Shown here: positions 1-9,358 of the stretch, piece after piece
How the letters are laid out: the number at the start of each line of letters is the position of its first letter
Numbering within the stretch: position 1 is the stretch's first letter
DNA from: Ancylobacter moscoviensis
GTDB taxonomy: Bacteria; Pseudomonadota; Alphaproteobacteria; Rhizobiales; Xanthobacteraceae
Length of the DNA stretch: 64,000 nucleotides
Reading direction: 5' to 3'
Assembly (NCBI RefSeq): GCF_007559435.1
Contig: NZ_VMBP01000001.1
Coordinates: 993,406-1,057,405 of the forward strand
Program-made: the position numbers and the translations under genes
The notes under the pieces: generated by a model
Seen by the model: the letters and a program-made list of their open reading frames with translations, nothing else
Databases searched by the model: none
What the model was told of the DNA's origin: nothing

Positions 1-1313
1 AAGGTGTGCTCGCCGATGCGGTCGAGCTTGCGCATCTCGCGGATCCAGTTCGGCCGCACTGAGCGCGCGTGATAGTGCGTCGCGCGGCCCACCTTCTCGT
101 CCCACACCAGCCCGTCCAGCATATCGGCGGCGATTTCCTGCGCCTGCTTCCACAGGCTGGGCTCGGTCACCACGTCGCGGATGTTGTCGCAGGCGAAGGT
201 GAACTGGCAGGCGAAGCGGCGATTGGCGTTCTGGTAGACGGCGCGGCAGATGTCGGAGGGGTAGTAGCCGGAGAAGACGCGGTTCATCACCACCTGCGCC
301 ACCGCGACCTGCCCGCGCTTCGGTTCGCCGCGGCTTTCGAAATAGACGGCTTCGGCGAGGCATTTCTCCGCCCGGTCGCGCCGCTTGCCGGAAAGGCCGA
401 GCCGGTCCGCCGGGCTGGGTCCGCGTGCGAGGCGGGGGGCGTCCTCGTCCCCCGGCTCGGCATCCGACTTGGCCGCCGTGGTGGTGCCGCTCTCGCCCGG
501 AAGGGGCGCTCGCTCGCCGGGTGCCCGGTGCAGGAAGGGCTGCGGCGGCAGCGCCGCCTGATCGAGCCCGAAGATGAAGACGTTCTGGCGGTAGAGCGGC
601 AGAGCGGGGTCGAGCTTGTAAGAGGAGCGTCCGGCCGGCTCGCCGTCCTCGCCCAGCGCGGCCAGCGCGCCGTCGCCCGGTACGGATATATCGGTCTCGC
701 CGGCGCCGAGCCCGATGGCCGGGCCGTTGTCCTCGAGCTGGGTGGGATCGCCTGTGGGATCGCCGGCCGGCACGGAATAGAGGCCGTGTGCCTCGATGGC
801 GGCGATGTCGGCGCCCGCCTCGTCGTCGGCATCCTCATAGGGGTCGCTACCCGCACCGGCAAAGACGTCCGTCGCGCCGGTGCCGGCGCCGGTCGTCGCC
901 GTTCCGGTGGCGCCCGTCGCCGGGCTGGCGGTGCCGCTGCCGGCAAGGCTCGCGGGGGTGGGATCGCCCGCGCCGGCCAGCGGATCGGCCTCCAGCCGCT
1001 CGTCGGCGTCGAGGGCGAGACGGTCGGCCTTGGTGTCGCGGTTGATGTCGATGGCGAGGCTGGCCGCCGGAGGGGTGGGGATGGCCGAGCCGGAGAGCAG
1101 GGCGGAAGCCGACGGCCAGGCGAAGGTCGAGGCCTTCAGCGTGTGGAGCGGTCCGCCGAGAATGGAGATGCGCGCGCGCTCGGTGACGTCCGGCTGGCGC
1201 GCCATGCGGCCGAGAATGTCCTGGAAGCCGATGGAGGTGCTGCCGCCCGCCAGCAGGAGCAGCAGGAGCCCGCCTTTCGTCCCCCAGCTTCGAACACGCG
1301 TGGAGATCTGCAT
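1..1313 (-). CDS. SleB-family cell wall hydrolase, C-terminus cut by window edge
   Basis: Likely periplasmic peptidoglycan hydrolase of the SleB/CwlJ-like (Hydrolase_2) family, which in non-sporulating Gram-negatives acts in wall turnover. The 437 visible codons start with a hydrophobic segment (about residues 10-24, signal or anchor), followed by a long low-complexity Ala/Gly/Asp/Thr-rich linker. The conserved domain begins near residue 310 with AEAVYFESRGEP, which carries the family's presumed catalytic Glu, and continues past base 1. The ATG at 1313-1311 is the first in-frame Met before the hydrophobic segment. The gene has no same-strand partner upstream in the window; a short inverted repeat lies about 50 bp upstream. 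The family is clear; the exact bond cleaved is not shown by the sequence. Confidence 0.88.
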   Translation of the reverse strand, partial: MQISTRVRSWGTKGGLLLLLLAGGSTSIGFQDILGRMARQPDVTERARISILGGPLHTLKASTFAWPSASALLSGSAIPTPPAASLAIDINRDTKADRLALDADERLEADPLAGAGDPTPASLAGSGTASPATGATGTATTGAGTGATDVFAGAGSDPYEDADDEAGADIAAIEAHGLYSVPAGDPTGDPTQLEDNGPAIGLGAGETDISVPGDGALAALGEDGEPAGRSSYKLDPALPLYRQNVFIFGLDQAALPPQPFLHRAPGERAPLPGESGTTTAAKSDAEPGDEDAPRLARGPSPADRLGLSGKRRDRAEKCLAEAVYFESRGEPKRGQVAVAQVVMNRVFSGYYPSDICRAVYQNANRRFACQFTFACDNIRDVVTEPSLWKQAQEIAADMLDGLVWDEKVGRATHYHARSVRPNWIREMRKLDRIGEHT

Positions 1314-1364
1314 GTCGACCCGACGCCTACGCAACAACGACACAAACGTTTGGCTGCGGAGTGA

Positions 1365-1379
1365 CCTGTCGGTGACAGG
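1365..1379. promoter_or_regulatory. inverted repeat upstream of the SleB-like gene
   Basis: CCTGTC-GGT-GACAGG, perfect 6-bp arms, lies about 52 bp before the SleB-like start in the 198-bp gap shared with the end of tsaC. The gap also holds two TTAA half-sites (1418-1421 and 1435-1438), 13 bp apart. It could be an operator; no regulator is identified. Confidence 0.25.
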
Positions 1380-1511
1380 CAAGACCTCGCGCGCCCCAGC
1401 TCTATGGTTGTCGCGTATTAACCTTGCCCGAGCGTTAATGACCTACCGTCAGAGCGAGGAAAAACGCAGCGCGACGCCCTTTTACTTGACCGGGCGGCCG
1501 GCCGGAGGTGG

Positions 1512-2504
1512 TCAGCGGGGTGCGGCTGCGCGACGCAGGCGGTCGGCGATGGCCTCGCCGAGCCCGTGGCGCGGCAGCGGCACCACCGCGATGGCGGCGG
1601 CTCCCGCCCGGTCGAGATCGCGCAGATGGGCGAAGAGATTGGCGGCGGCCTCGACCAGATCGCCCGACGGGCTGAGGTCGCGATAGGCCACGGCCTGCTC
1701 GAAGCCCGGCGGATGCGCGCCGGCGAAGGTGAGCAGGGCCTCGCCGGGCTTCACCTCCCGCGCGCCGAGCCGCACGGGGGCGGCGGGAGCGTAATGCGAG
1801 GCGAGCATGCCCGGCGCCAGCGGCGCGGTCTCGCTGCCAGGCCCTTCCGGGGAGCGGATGGCGGGGCTCGCCAGCGGGGCGCCCAGCGCCGCCTCGATCG
1901 CCTCGCGCGGCAGGCCGCCGGGGCGCAGCATCACCGGCACGTCGCCGGTGCAGTCGAGGATGGTCGATTCCACCCCGACCGGGCAGGGCCCGGCATCGAG
2001 GATGAGGTCGATGCGCCCGTCGAGATCGGTCCGCACATGCGCGGCGCTGGTGGGGGAGACATGGCCGGAGCGGTTGGCGCTCGGCGCGGCAATGGGGCGA
2101 CCGGCCGCCCGCAGCACCGCCTGCGCCACCTCATGGGCGGGCACGCGGATGGCGACGCTGGCGAGGCCGGCGCGGGCGAGCGCGCAGGTCGCGCCCTCGA
2201 AGGCCGGCACGACCAGCGTCAGCGGGCCCGGCCAGAAGCGGGCGGCCAGCAGCTCGGCCGCCGGGGTGAGAACGCCGACGCGGCGCGCCGCCTCGACATC
2301 CGGCACATGGGCGATCAGCGGGTTGAAGCTGGGCCGGCCCTTGGCGGCGTAGAGGCTGGCGACGGCGCGCGGGTCGGTGGCGTCGCAGGCGAGGCCGTAG
2401 ACGGTCTCGGTGGGCAGCGCCACCAGCCCGCCGTCGGCCAACACGCGCGCGGCCTCGGCGGTGCCGGCGGGGTCCGCCGCCAGCATCCTTGTGGTGCGCG
2501 TCAT
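1512..2504 (-). CDS. tsaC: L-threonylcarbamoyladenylate synthase, Sua5/YrdC type
   Basis: Makes threonylcarbamoyl-AMP from Thr, bicarbonate and ATP, the first step of the t6A37 tRNA modification. The 330-residue product has the long Sua5 architecture: a YrdC domain (about 1-200) with PTETVYGL, the AKGRP loop and PSANRSG, then a linker ending in SHYAP and a C-terminal Sua5 domain (about 230-330). The ATG at 2504 (MTRTT) fits the family N-terminus. An in-frame GTG eight codons upstream is an alternative, and a longer reading to 2672 has no homology-like sequence. Divergent from the amidohydrolase gene at 2715. Cytoplasmic housekeeping enzyme. Confidence 0.93.
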   Translation of the reverse strand: MTRTTRMLAADPAGTAEAARVLADGGLVALPTETVYGLACDATDPRAVASLYAAKGRPSFNPLIAHVPDVEAARRVGVLTPAAELLAARFWPGPLTLVVPAFEGATCALARAGLASVAIRVPAHEVAQAVLRAAGRPIAAPSANRSGHVSPTSAAHVRTDLDGRIDLILDAGPCPVGVESTILDCTGDVPVMLRPGGLPREAIEAALGAPLASPAIRSPEGPGSETAPLAPGMLASHYAPAAPVRLGAREVKPGEALLTFAGAHPPGFEQAVAYRDLSPSGDLVEAAANLFAHLRDLDRAGAAAIAVVPLPRHGLGEAIADRLRRAAAPR

Positions 2505-2714
2505 GGTCTCGGCCGGATGGCTCACTTGCTTCTCCCGATCAGGCGCGTTCGGATAGGATGTCCGGCCCGGCGGGTCAACGGCGCGGGCGGGCGGGTGGCC
2601 AGCTCGGGAAAACGCCGGTGCCGCGCGCCCCCGCGCTGGCCCCCGGCTGCGGGGTGGCATATCGTCCACCAACGACTAATTAAAAACGAACGACGGAAAG
2701 ACCTAGGGAACGCC

Positions 2715-3644
2715 ATGACCACGCTGCTGATCGCGCATGACGCCTGCCTCGAACACCTCACGCCCGCCGGCCATCCCGAGCGGCCGGACCGGGTGCGGGT
2801 GCTCAACCGCGTCTTCGAGGGCGAGGCCTTCGCCACCCTCGCCCGCGAGCAGGCGCCGCTCGGCGAGCGCGAGGATATCGTGCGCGTGCATCCCGAGGAT
2901 TTCGTCGCAGCGCTGGAAGAGGCGATGCCGAATGAGGGGCTGGTACGCATCGACGGCGACACGGTGTTGTCGCCCGGCACCGGCGAGGCGATCTGGCGCG
3001 GCGTCGGCGGCTCGGTGCTCGGCGTCGACGAGGTGCTGACCGGCAAGGTCGACAACGCCTTCGTCTCCATGCGCCCGCCGGGGCACCATGCCGAGACCCG
3101 CACGCCGATGGGCTTCTGCCTGTTCAACAACGTCGCCATCGCGGCCCGCCACGCGCAGAAGGTGCACGGCATCGGGCGCGTCGCCATCGTCGATTTCGAC
3201 GTGCATCACGGCAACGGCACGCAGGAGATCTTCTGGTCGGACCCGAGCGTGCTCTACGCCTCGACGCACCAGATGCCGCTCTTTCCCGGCACTGGCTCGG
3301 TCGGCGAGCGCGGCACCACCGACAACGTCGTCAACGCGCCGCTGCGCTCGGGCGATGCCGGCGAGCATTTCCGCGAGGCGTTCGAGAGCCGCATCCTGCC
3401 GCGCCTCAACGCCTTCGGGCCGGAACTGCTGATCATCTCCGCCGGCTTCGACGCGCATGCGCGCGACCCGCTCGCCAACATCAACCTGCTGGAAGACGAT
3501 TTCACCTGGGTCACGCGCAAGCTGATGGACGTCGCCGACAAGCATTGCGGCGGCAGGATCGTCTCGGTGCTGGAAGGCGGCTACGACCTCGAAGGGCTGG
3601 CGCGCTCCGCCTCCGCCCATGTCATGGCGTTGATGCGCGGCTGA
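2715..3644 (+). CDS. histone deacetylase-like amidohydrolase (AcuC/HDAC class II type)
   Basis: Zn-dependent deacetylase of the arginase/deacetylase fold, 309 residues, close to the usual bacterial length. Visible site residues: paired His124-His125 in PPGHH, metal ligands Asp160/Asp162/His164 in the [10 protein letters not shown] block, Asp246 in SAGFDAH and the transition-state Tyr290 in EGGY. Bacterial relatives act on acetylpolyamines, acetoin-related targets or acetyl-lysine; the substrate is not predictable here. ATG at 2715 follows an AGGGAA-like ribosome site. It heads the same-strand run with xseB. The last 24 bases are partly duplicated just after the stop. Confidence 0.92.
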   Translation: MTTLLIAHDACLEHLTPAGHPERPDRVRVLNRVFEGEAFATLAREQAPLGEREDIVRVHPEDFVAALEEAMPNEGLVRIDGDTVLSPGTGEAIWRGVGGSVLGVDEVLTGKVDNAFVSMRPPGHHAETRTPMGFCLFNNVAIAARHAQKVHGIGRVAIVDFDVHHGNGTQEIFWSDPSVLYASTHQMPLFPGTGSVGERGTTDNVVNAPLRSGDAGEHFREAFESRILPRLNAFGPELLIISAGFDAHARDPLANINLLEDDFTWVTRKLMDVADKHCGGRIVSVLEGGYDLEGLARSASAHVMALMRG

Positions 3645-3673
3645 CGCCGCTCATGGCGCTGATGCGCGGCTGA
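3621..3673 (+). repeat. partial tandem duplication of the 3' end of the deacetylase gene
   Basis: Bases 3621-3644 (the last codons, MALMRG, and stop) recur at 3650-3673 with two differences, separated by five bases. The second copy also ends in TGA, so it looks like a non-coding relic of a short duplication or an older shifted stop. Confidence 0.8.
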
Positions 3674-3729
3674 GGGGTGAGACGGCGCGCTCCAGCCTGT
3701 ATAAGGGGCGCGACTCATGGGAGAACGCG

Positions 3730-3975
3730 ATGACCGATGTGGCCGACGTGAACGCGCTGAGCTTCGAGAAGGCGCTGGCCGAGCTTGAAGCCATCGTCGC
3801 CAAGCTCGAGGGCGGCAATGTCCCGCTGGAGGAGTCGATCTCGCTCTACGCCCGCGGCGAGGCGCTGAAGGCGCGCTGCGACGCGCTGCTGAAGGACGCC
3901 GAGGCGCGGGTGGAGAAGATCACCCTCGGCGCCGACGGCCGCCCGGCCGGCACCCAGCCGCTCGACGGCGAATAG
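3730..3975 (+). CDS. xseB: exodeoxyribonuclease VII small subunit
   Basis: Small subunit of ExoVII, which degrades single-stranded DNA together with the catalytic XseA subunit (not in this window). At 81 residues it has the typical length and the family pattern: [42 protein letters not shown]. Two helices form the coiled-coil hairpin that binds XseA. The ATG follows a GGGAGAACGCG stretch that can act as ribosome site. The gene sits between the deacetylase-like gene and, further on, dxs and tlyA, an order common in Rhizobiales. Confidence 0.95.
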   Translation: MTDVADVNALSFEKALAELEAIVAKLEGGNVPLEESISLYARGEALKARCDALLKDAEARVEKITLGADGRPAGTQPLDGE

Positions 3976-4027
3976 CCGCCTGCGCCGCCACGCCCGCTCA
4001 TGACGCCCTGCTCATGACGGTTCGCGC

Positions 4028-4450
4028 ATGACGATACGCCTGCGCGCCCACCATCTGCTCTGCCTGCTGACCTTCATAGGCAAGGGCTACACACCCGCCT
4101 TCACCGCCAATTACCGGCGCATCGTCGCGCGGCTGAATGCCGGCGAGGCGGCGGAGCTGGTGGAGGGGCCGGACGACATCTGCGCCCCGATGCTGGGCGA
4201 GCCCGGCCACCACTGCCGCAACGCCAGTGTCCGCGAGCGAGACATGCAGGCATTGGCCGATGTCGCGGCGCTGCTCGGCCGGCCGCTGGCGTCGGGCGAG
4301 AGCTTCACGCTCGATCCCGTCCGCGTGGCGGCGCTGCGCGCGGCCTTCGCCGCCGGGGTGATCCGCACGGCCTGTCAGGGGTGCCAGTGGTCGGGCCTGT
4401 GCACGGATATCGCGGCCGGCGGGTTCACCGGCGTGCGTCTGTGCGGATGA
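4028..4450 (+). CDS. DUF1284 domain protein, cysteine-rich
   Basis: 140-residue protein of the DUF1284 family, function unknown. The family start RAHHLLC is at residues 6-12. It has seven Cys (12, 52, 63, 116, 119, 125, 139); the C116-x2-C119-x5-C125 group with C139 resembles a metal or Fe-S site, and family members have been annotated as putative iron-sulfur proteins. No signal peptide or membrane helix, so probably cytoplasmic. It lies 52 bp after xseB on the same strand and converges with the next gene at a 12-bp gap. It interrupts the usual xseB-dxs neighbourhood. Confidence 0.85.
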   Translation: MTIRLRAHHLLCLLTFIGKGYTPAFTANYRRIVARLNAGEAAELVEGPDDICAPMLGEPGHHCRNASVRERDMQALADVAALLGRPLASGESFTLDPVRVAALRAAFAAGVIRTACQGCQWSGLCTDIAAGGFTGVRLCG

Positions 4451-4462
4451 TGTCGGCCCGCC

Positions 4463-5050
4463 TTAGTACACGCCGGGTATGAGGCGGGCGGTGCGGGCGC
4501 TGTAGGCGCGGTATTCCTCGCCGAAGGTGTCGAGCATCATCTTCTCCTCCCGCCCGACGCGGAAGGCATAGAGGATGCCGAAGCCGACGAAGCCGGCCGG
4601 GCCGGCGATCCAGTTGGGGATCAGGATGAGCTGCGCCAGCGCCCACAGGAAGAAGGCCGAGTACATCGGGTGGCGCACATGGCGGTACACGCCCTCGGTG
4701 ATCAGCTTGTGCTTGTCCTTGATCTCCAGCGTCACCGACCAGTTCTTGCCGAGGTCCTTGTGGGTGCGGCGGAACAGCCAGAGCGCGGCGGCGAAGGTGA
4801 GGGTGCCGAGGGCGAACTGCACCACCGAATAGGGGTAGTTCGCGAAGTCGAACAGCTTCGAGGTCGCCCAGAACAGCGGCACGATGCCGAGGCCGAGCGT
4901 CGAGCAGGAGAGCAGCACCAGCTCGCGCACGCGGTCGCGCACGTCGACGACGCGCTCGCGCTTCACCTTGCGCTCGAACGGGATGCGGATGACGTACCAG
5001 CCGACGGTGCCCACGGCCCAGACGATCTTGGCGGCGACGAGAAGGTTCAT
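4463..5050 (-). CDS. ICMT/PEMT-like integral membrane methyltransferase
   Basis: 195-residue membrane protein with about five hydrophobic segments and the signature of the isoprenylcysteine carboxyl methyltransferase/phospholipid methyltransferase superfamily: EGVYRHVRHPMY at 119-130 followed by the C-terminal EEKMML...FGEEYRAY helix that helps hold S-adenosylmethionine. Bacterial members methylate unknown lipids, isoprenoid or quinone-like compounds. Its start overlaps the end of the upstream hydrolase gene by 4 bp (ATGA), implying translational coupling and a shared job at the membrane. The substrate is unknown. Confidence 0.85.
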   Translation of the reverse strand: MNLLVAAKIVWAVGTVGWYVIRIPFERKVKRERVVDVRDRVRELVLLSCSTLGLGIVPLFWATSKLFDFANYPYSVVQFALGTLTFAAALWLFRRTHKDLGKNWSVTLEIKDKHKLITEGVYRHVRHPMYSAFFLWALAQLILIPNWIAGPAGFVGFGILYAFRVGREEKMMLDTFGEEYRAYSARTARLIPGVY

Positions 5051-6348
5051 GAAGCGTCCGTGGGTTGCTCGACCGGGGGTTCGGGCACGAGGGAGCCGTC
5101 CGGCGCGAAGCGGACCATGGGCCCTTCCGGCCGCGAGGTGATCTCGGCGAAGGGCAGCGGGCCGAGGATGAACATGAAGTAGTCGTAGGGAGCCCGCCGC
5201 TCATTGGCGAGCAGGAACTGGTAGTGCAGGCGCATCGCCTTCCAGCGCAGCCGGTGCAGCTTCTCCGGCGACAGCATCTCCTTGAGATTGGCGTTGCGTA
5301 GCTGCGGCTCGCGCGGCTCCGGCGCCTCGAAGGCGGTGGGCTGGAGCGTGACCGGGTGGAACTTGTAGAAATTGATGCTGTCGTGCCGCGCCTGGTACTC
5401 CGCCCAGCGCAGCTCGGGCAGCGCGGAGATGCGCTCGGCCTGCCGGCGCACCTTGGCGCCCCGCGCGTGCAAGGCGAGCTTGGGAATGGTCGCGCCGCAG
5501 GTCAGCAGGCCGATGCGCGTGCGTCCGGCGGCGAAAGCGGGATCGCGGTCGAGCGCCCGGTCGAGCACGCCGAGGATCAGCGTCGCGCCGAGGCTGTGGC
5601 CGACGAGCAGGATCTCGTCATGCGCGCCGGAGCGGGCCTCTTCCAGCAGCACCTCGGCGAAGCGGTCGAGCCGCGCGTCGAGCTCGGGCGTGTCGTCGTG
5701 CAGGTAATCCCGCGCGAGGTCCCAGTCGTCGAGCGCCTGATGGAGGCGCCAGTCGCGCCCGGGCCGGTGGAACAGCCCGAAGAAGACGCCGACGCCGACC
5801 GCGAGGCCGAGCGCCCAGGCGAGGACCGACGGCAGGATATGCCCCGCCGCCCAGCCGGCCCCCCAGCCGGCGAGCCCCCCCGCGACCGCGAACAGCCCGA
5901 CGATGACATAGGGAAAGAAGAAGAACAGGCCGTAGCGCGGGCTGGCGCGGAAATAGCCGCGCGCCGCGCCGCCGCGCAGGAAATCCCACAGCCCGCCGAA
6001 ACCCTGCCACAGCCGCACCGGGTCGGGCCGCTCGTCGAGCTCGACCACGATGTCCTCCCAGCGCAGCAGGCGATAGTCGGTGTGGGTCGCCCAGTTGGCG
6101 CCGAGGCTGTCGACCTCCCAGCGGGCATAGGGCTGGCGGTCGTCGTCGAGGCGGCCCGTCACCTTCGTGCCGACGGACCAGAGATCGCCGAACAGCTTGG
6201 CCTGATAGGCGAAGCGGGCGTGGTGGTAGTTCATGTCGGTCGGGTCGTGACCGGGAAAGAACATCACCAGCCGCCGCCAGGCCGGCCCGGCGGCCGTGCG
6301 GTTTTCCTCTTGGCTTTCCTCGGTCACGATGGTCGGCGCCAGATTCAT
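5047..6348 (-). CDS. membrane-anchored alpha/beta-hydrolase (lipase-like)
   Basis: 433-residue protein with two membrane helices (about 139-161 and 171-193) in the middle and a soluble C-terminal half bearing the nucleophile elbow VGHSLGATL (Ser252), as in lipases and esterases. An N-terminal soluble block carries FPGHDP near residues 31-36. I chose ATG 6348 (MNLAPTIV); longer in-frame readings have no coding character. The last 4 bp overlap the ICMT-like gene, so the two form one transcription unit, divergent from dxs. No named family is obvious to me; esterase or lipase activity is inferred only from the elbow. Confidence 0.75.
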   Translation of the reverse strand: MNLAPTIVTEESQEENRTAAGPAWRRLVMFFPGHDPTDMNYHHARFAYQAKLFGDLWSVGTKVTGRLDDDRQPYARWEVDSLGANWATHTDYRLLRWEDIVVELDERPDPVRLWQGFGGLWDFLRGGAARGYFRASPRYGLFFFFPYVIVGLFAVAGGLAGWGAGWAAGHILPSVLAWALGLAVGVGVFFGLFHRPGRDWRLHQALDDWDLARDYLHDDTPELDARLDRFAEVLLEEARSGAHDEILLVGHSLGATLILGVLDRALDRDPAFAAGRTRIGLLTCGATIPKLALHARGAKVRRQAERISALPELRWAEYQARHDSINFYKFHPVTLQPTAFEAPEPREPQLRNANLKEMLSPEKLHRLRWKAMRLHYQFLLANERRAPYDYFMFILGPLPFAEITSRPEGPMVRFAPDGSLVPEPPVEQPTDAS

Positions 6349-6464
6349 GCTGGCGTTTCTAATGGAAGCCGCGCCGGGAGGCCAATCCTCGTGCAGGCGG
6401 GGGCGCGGGTCTCCACATTCTGTTGCGCCGGGCATCACATTGGCGCGCGGGGAACGGGCTTTCG

Positions 6465-6493
6465 TTGCACCGCCTGCGACCTTTGTGTATGCC
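6465..6493 (+). promoter_or_regulatory. candidate sigma70-type promoter for dxs
   Basis: TTGCAC (6465-6470), a 17-bp spacer and TATGCC (6488-6493) lie about 100 bp before the dxs start in the 247-bp divergent gap. Spacing is ideal but the elements are only partial matches. Confidence 0.3.
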
Positions 6494-6595
6494 GTTGAAC
6501 TTCGCCCCGGGCACGATCGTTGCACAGGAGCAGGGTGCACCTGATCGCGTTGCGCATGATCGTCGCTTCCGGCGAATGAGTTTTCGGAGCCGTTC

Positions 6596-8518
6596 TTGAC
6601 CCGCCCCTCGACGCCGCTACTCGACACGATCCGCGAGCCTGCCGATCTGCGTCGGTTGCCCGAGGACCAGCTTCCCCAGCTCGCCGCGGAATTGCGCGAG
6701 GAGATGATCGACGCGGTGTCCGTCACCGGCGGCCATCTCGGCGCCGGGCTCGGCGTGGTCGAGCTGACCGTGGCCCTGCACCATGTCTTCGATACGCCGA
6801 ACGACCGGCTGATCTGGGACGTCGGGCACCAGTGCTACCCGCACAAGATTCTCACCGGCCGGCGCGAGCGCATCCGCACGCTGCGCCAGGGCGGCGGGCT
6901 GTCCGGCTTCACCAACCGCGCCGAGAGCGCGTACGACCCCTTCGGCGCCGGCCACTCCTCCACCTCCATCTCGGCCGGGCTCGGCATGGCGGTGGCGCGC
7001 GACCTCGCCGGCACCCAGCGCAACGTGGTCTGCGTCATCGGCGACGGCGCCATGTCCGCCGGCATGGCCTATGAGGCGATGAACAATGCCGGGGCGATGG
7101 ATTCCCGCCTCATCGTCATCCTCAACGACAACGACATGTCGATCGCCCCGCCGGTGGGCGCCATGTCGGCCTATCTCGCCCGGCTGATCTCCGGCCCGAC
7201 CTACCGCACGCTGCGCGAGAGCGCCAAGCAGCTCACCCGCGCCTTGCCGCGCTTCCTCGGCAAGAAGGCGGCGCAGGCGGAGGAGTTCGCGCGCGGCTTC
7301 TGGACCGGCGGCACGCTGTTCGAGGAGCTCGGCTTCTACTATGTCGGGCCGATCGACGGGCACAATCTCGACCACCTGCTGCCCGTGCTGCGCAATGTGC
7401 GCGACGCGCCGACCGGCCCGGTGCTGGTGCATGTCGTCACCCAGAAGGGCAAGGGCTATCCGCCGGCGGAAGCCTCGGCCGACAAATATCACGGCGTGCA
7501 GCGCTTCGACGTCGCCACCGGCACGCAGAAGAAGGCCGCCTCCAACGCGCCGAGCTACACCAGCGTCTTCGCCGAGAGCCTGATCGACGAGGCGCGGCGG
7601 GACGAGCGCATCGTCGCCATCAACGCCGCCATGCCGGCGGGCACCGGGCTCGACCTGTTCGGTCAGGTCTTCCCCGCGCGCACCTTTGACGTCGGCATCG
7701 CCGAGCAGCACGCCGTGACCTTCGCGGCGGGCCTCGCAACGGAAGGCTTCAAGCCGTTCTGCGCGATCTACTCGACCTTCCTGCAGCGCGCCTACGACCA
7801 GATCGTCCATGACGTGGCGATCCAGCGCCTGCCGGTGCGCTTCGCCATCGACCGCGCGGGACTGGTGGGCGCGGACGGCGCCACCCATGTCGGCGCCTTC
7901 GACGTGCCGATGCTCGCCACATTGCCGGGCATGGTGGTGATGGCCGCCGCCGACGAGGCCGAGCTGGTGCACATGGTGGCGACCGCCGCCGCCTATGACG
8001 AGGGCCCCATCGCCTTCCGCTATCCGCGCGGCGAGGGCGTCGGCGTCGAACGGCCCGAGCGCGGCGTGCCGCTGGAGATCGGGCGCGGGCGCATCGTGCG
8101 CGAGGGTTCGAAGATCGCGCTGCTGTCGCTCGGCACCCGGCTCGCCCCCTGCCTTGTCGCCGCCGAGCAGCTGGCCGGCTTCGGCCTGTCGACCACGGTC
8201 GCCGATGCGCGCTTCGCCAAACCGATCGACCGCGAGCTGGTGCTGCGGCTGGCGCGCGAGCACGAGGTGCTGGTGGTGGTCGAGGAAGGCGCGGTCGGCG
8301 GCTTCGGCAGCCATGTGCTGACGCTGCTCGCCGAGGCCGGCGCGCTCGACCGGGGGCTGAAGGTGCGCGTGCTGGCGCTGCCCGACCGCTTCATCGAGCA
8401 GGACGCGCCGTCCGCCCAGCTGAGCGAGGCGGGCCTCGACGTCGAGGGCATCGTACGCGGGGTGTTCGGCGCGCTGGGGCGCGAGGAAGACGCCGCTCTC
8501 GCCCTGCGCCGCGGCTGA
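6596..8518 (+). CDS. dxs: 1-deoxy-D-xylulose-5-phosphate synthase
   Basis: Condenses pyruvate and glyceraldehyde 3-phosphate to DXP, the entry step of the MEP isoprenoid pathway and a feeder of thiamine and pyridoxal synthesis. The 640 residues carry the family blocks: GGHLGAGLG (His47), the ThDP site GDGA (149-152) followed by EAMNNAG and NDND, the central transketolase part with GIAEQHAV, and [10 protein letters not shown]. The start is TTG: family N-termini read TPLLDTI near residue 6, the only nearby ATG (6577) runs into a stop, and a CGGAGC ribosome site sits just upstream. tlyA follows after 16 bp. Confidence 0.97.
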   Translation: MTRPSTPLLDTIREPADLRRLPEDQLPQLAAELREEMIDAVSVTGGHLGAGLGVVELTVALHHVFDTPNDRLIWDVGHQCYPHKILTGRRERIRTLRQGGGLSGFTNRAESAYDPFGAGHSSTSISAGLGMAVARDLAGTQRNVVCVIGDGAMSAGMAYEAMNNAGAMDSRLIVILNDNDMSIAPPVGAMSAYLARLISGPTYRTLRESAKQLTRALPRFLGKKAAQAEEFARGFWTGGTLFEELGFYYVGPIDGHNLDHLLPVLRNVRDAPTGPVLVHVVTQKGKGYPPAEASADKYHGVQRFDVATGTQKKAASNAPSYTSVFAESLIDEARRDERIVAINAAMPAGTGLDLFGQVFPARTFDVGIAEQHAVTFAAGLATEGFKPFCAIYSTFLQRAYDQIVHDVAIQRLPVRFAIDRAGLVGADGATHVGAFDVPMLATLPGMVVMAAADEAELVHMVATAAAYDEGPIAFRYPRGEGVGVERPERGVPLEIGRGRIVREGSKIALLSLGTRLAPCLVAAEQLAGFGLSTTVADARFAKPIDRELVLRLAREHEVLVVVEEGAVGGFGSHVLTLLAEAGALDRGLKVRVLALPDRFIEQDAPSAQLSEAGLDVEGIVRGVFGALGREEDAALALRRG

Positions 8519-8534
8519 GCCGCCGGACGCGGCG

Positions 8535-9320
8535 ATGAAGGCCGACCGTTCGAAATCCGCGGCGGGGCCGTCCGGCGCCCGCGAGCGCCCCGCCCGCGAG
8601 CGTGCCGACCGCGTGCTGGTCGAGCGCGGGCTGTTCGACAGCCGCGCGCGGGCGCAGGCCGCCATCGCCGCCGGTCTGGTGACGGCGGACGGGCGACGGG
8701 TCGCCAAGCCCTCCGAGACGATTTCCACCGAGGCGGTGATCGAGGCGCGCGAAGCCTATGAATGGGTCTCCCGCGCCGGCCTCAAGCTGGAAGCCGCGCT
8801 CGACGCGGCGGGTCTTTCCGTGGCCGGGCTGGAGGCGCTCGACGTGGGGTCGTCCACCGGCGGCTTCACGCAGGTGCTGCTGGCGCGCGGCGCTGCGCGG
8901 GTGCATGCGGTCGATGTCGGGCGCGACCAGCTCCATGCGCGGCTGCGCGCCGATCCGCGCGTCGTCTCGCGCGAGGCGACGGACATCCGCGACGTTGCGC
9001 CCGGCGAGGTGCCGCCGGCCGGCATCGTCACCATCGACGTGTCCTTCATCTCGCTGGATCAGGTGCTGCCGGCCGCGCTCGCCCATGCGGCGCCGGGCGC
9101 GCATCTGGTGGCGCTGGTGAAGCCGCAGTTCGAGGTCGGCCGCGACCGGCTCTCAAAGGGGGGCATCGTGAAGGACGCCGCCGCGCGGGAAGAGGCGGCC
9201 GGGCGCGTCGCGGGGCTGCTCGCAGCACGGGGCTGGCGGGTGACGCACCGGCTCGTCTCGCCCATTCTCGGCGGCGACGGCAATGAGGAGAGCCTGATCG
9301 TGGCGACGCGGGCGGAGTAG
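8535..9320 (+). CDS. tlyA: TlyA-family rRNA 2'-O-methyltransferase
   Basis: Product is a 261-residue S4-domain (about 24-85) plus Rossmann SAM methyltransferase. Motif I is DVGSSTGGFT near residue 100; further blocks are DVSFISLD and KPQFE with the downstream KGGIVKD. TlyA proteins 2'-O-methylate 16S and/or 23S rRNA cytidines; older annotation calls them hemolysin A. The gene starts 16 bp after dxs and is probably co-transcribed, the usual arrangement in alphaproteobacteria. Cytoplasmic. Confidence 0.94.
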   Translation: MKADRSKSAAGPSGARERPARERADRVLVERGLFDSRARAQAAIAAGLVTADGRRVAKPSETISTEAVIEAREAYEWVSRAGLKLEAALDAAGLSVAGLEALDVGSSTGGFTQVLLARGAARVHAVDVGRDQLHARLRADPRVVSREATDIRDVAPGEVPPAGIVTIDVSFISLDQVLPAALAHAAPGAHLVALVKPQFEVGRDRLSKGGIVKDAAAREEAAGRVAGLLAARGWRVTHRLVSPILGGDGNEESLIVATRAE

Positions 9321-9358
9321 GGCCGCCCGCGTCGTATTCGCCGTCGCTCCCGCGCCGC

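Noticed and set aside
1418-1438. CtrA-like site (two TTAA motifs) before the SleB-like gene
   Set aside because: Spacing is 13 bp, not the 7 bp of the CtrA consensus; kept only as a note.
1566-3644. 692-residue open frame on the plus strand beginning opposite tsaC
   Set aside because: Only its end, from 2715, is the real deacetylase; the first part is antisense to tsaC and has an Arg/Gly-rich, non-protein-like translation.
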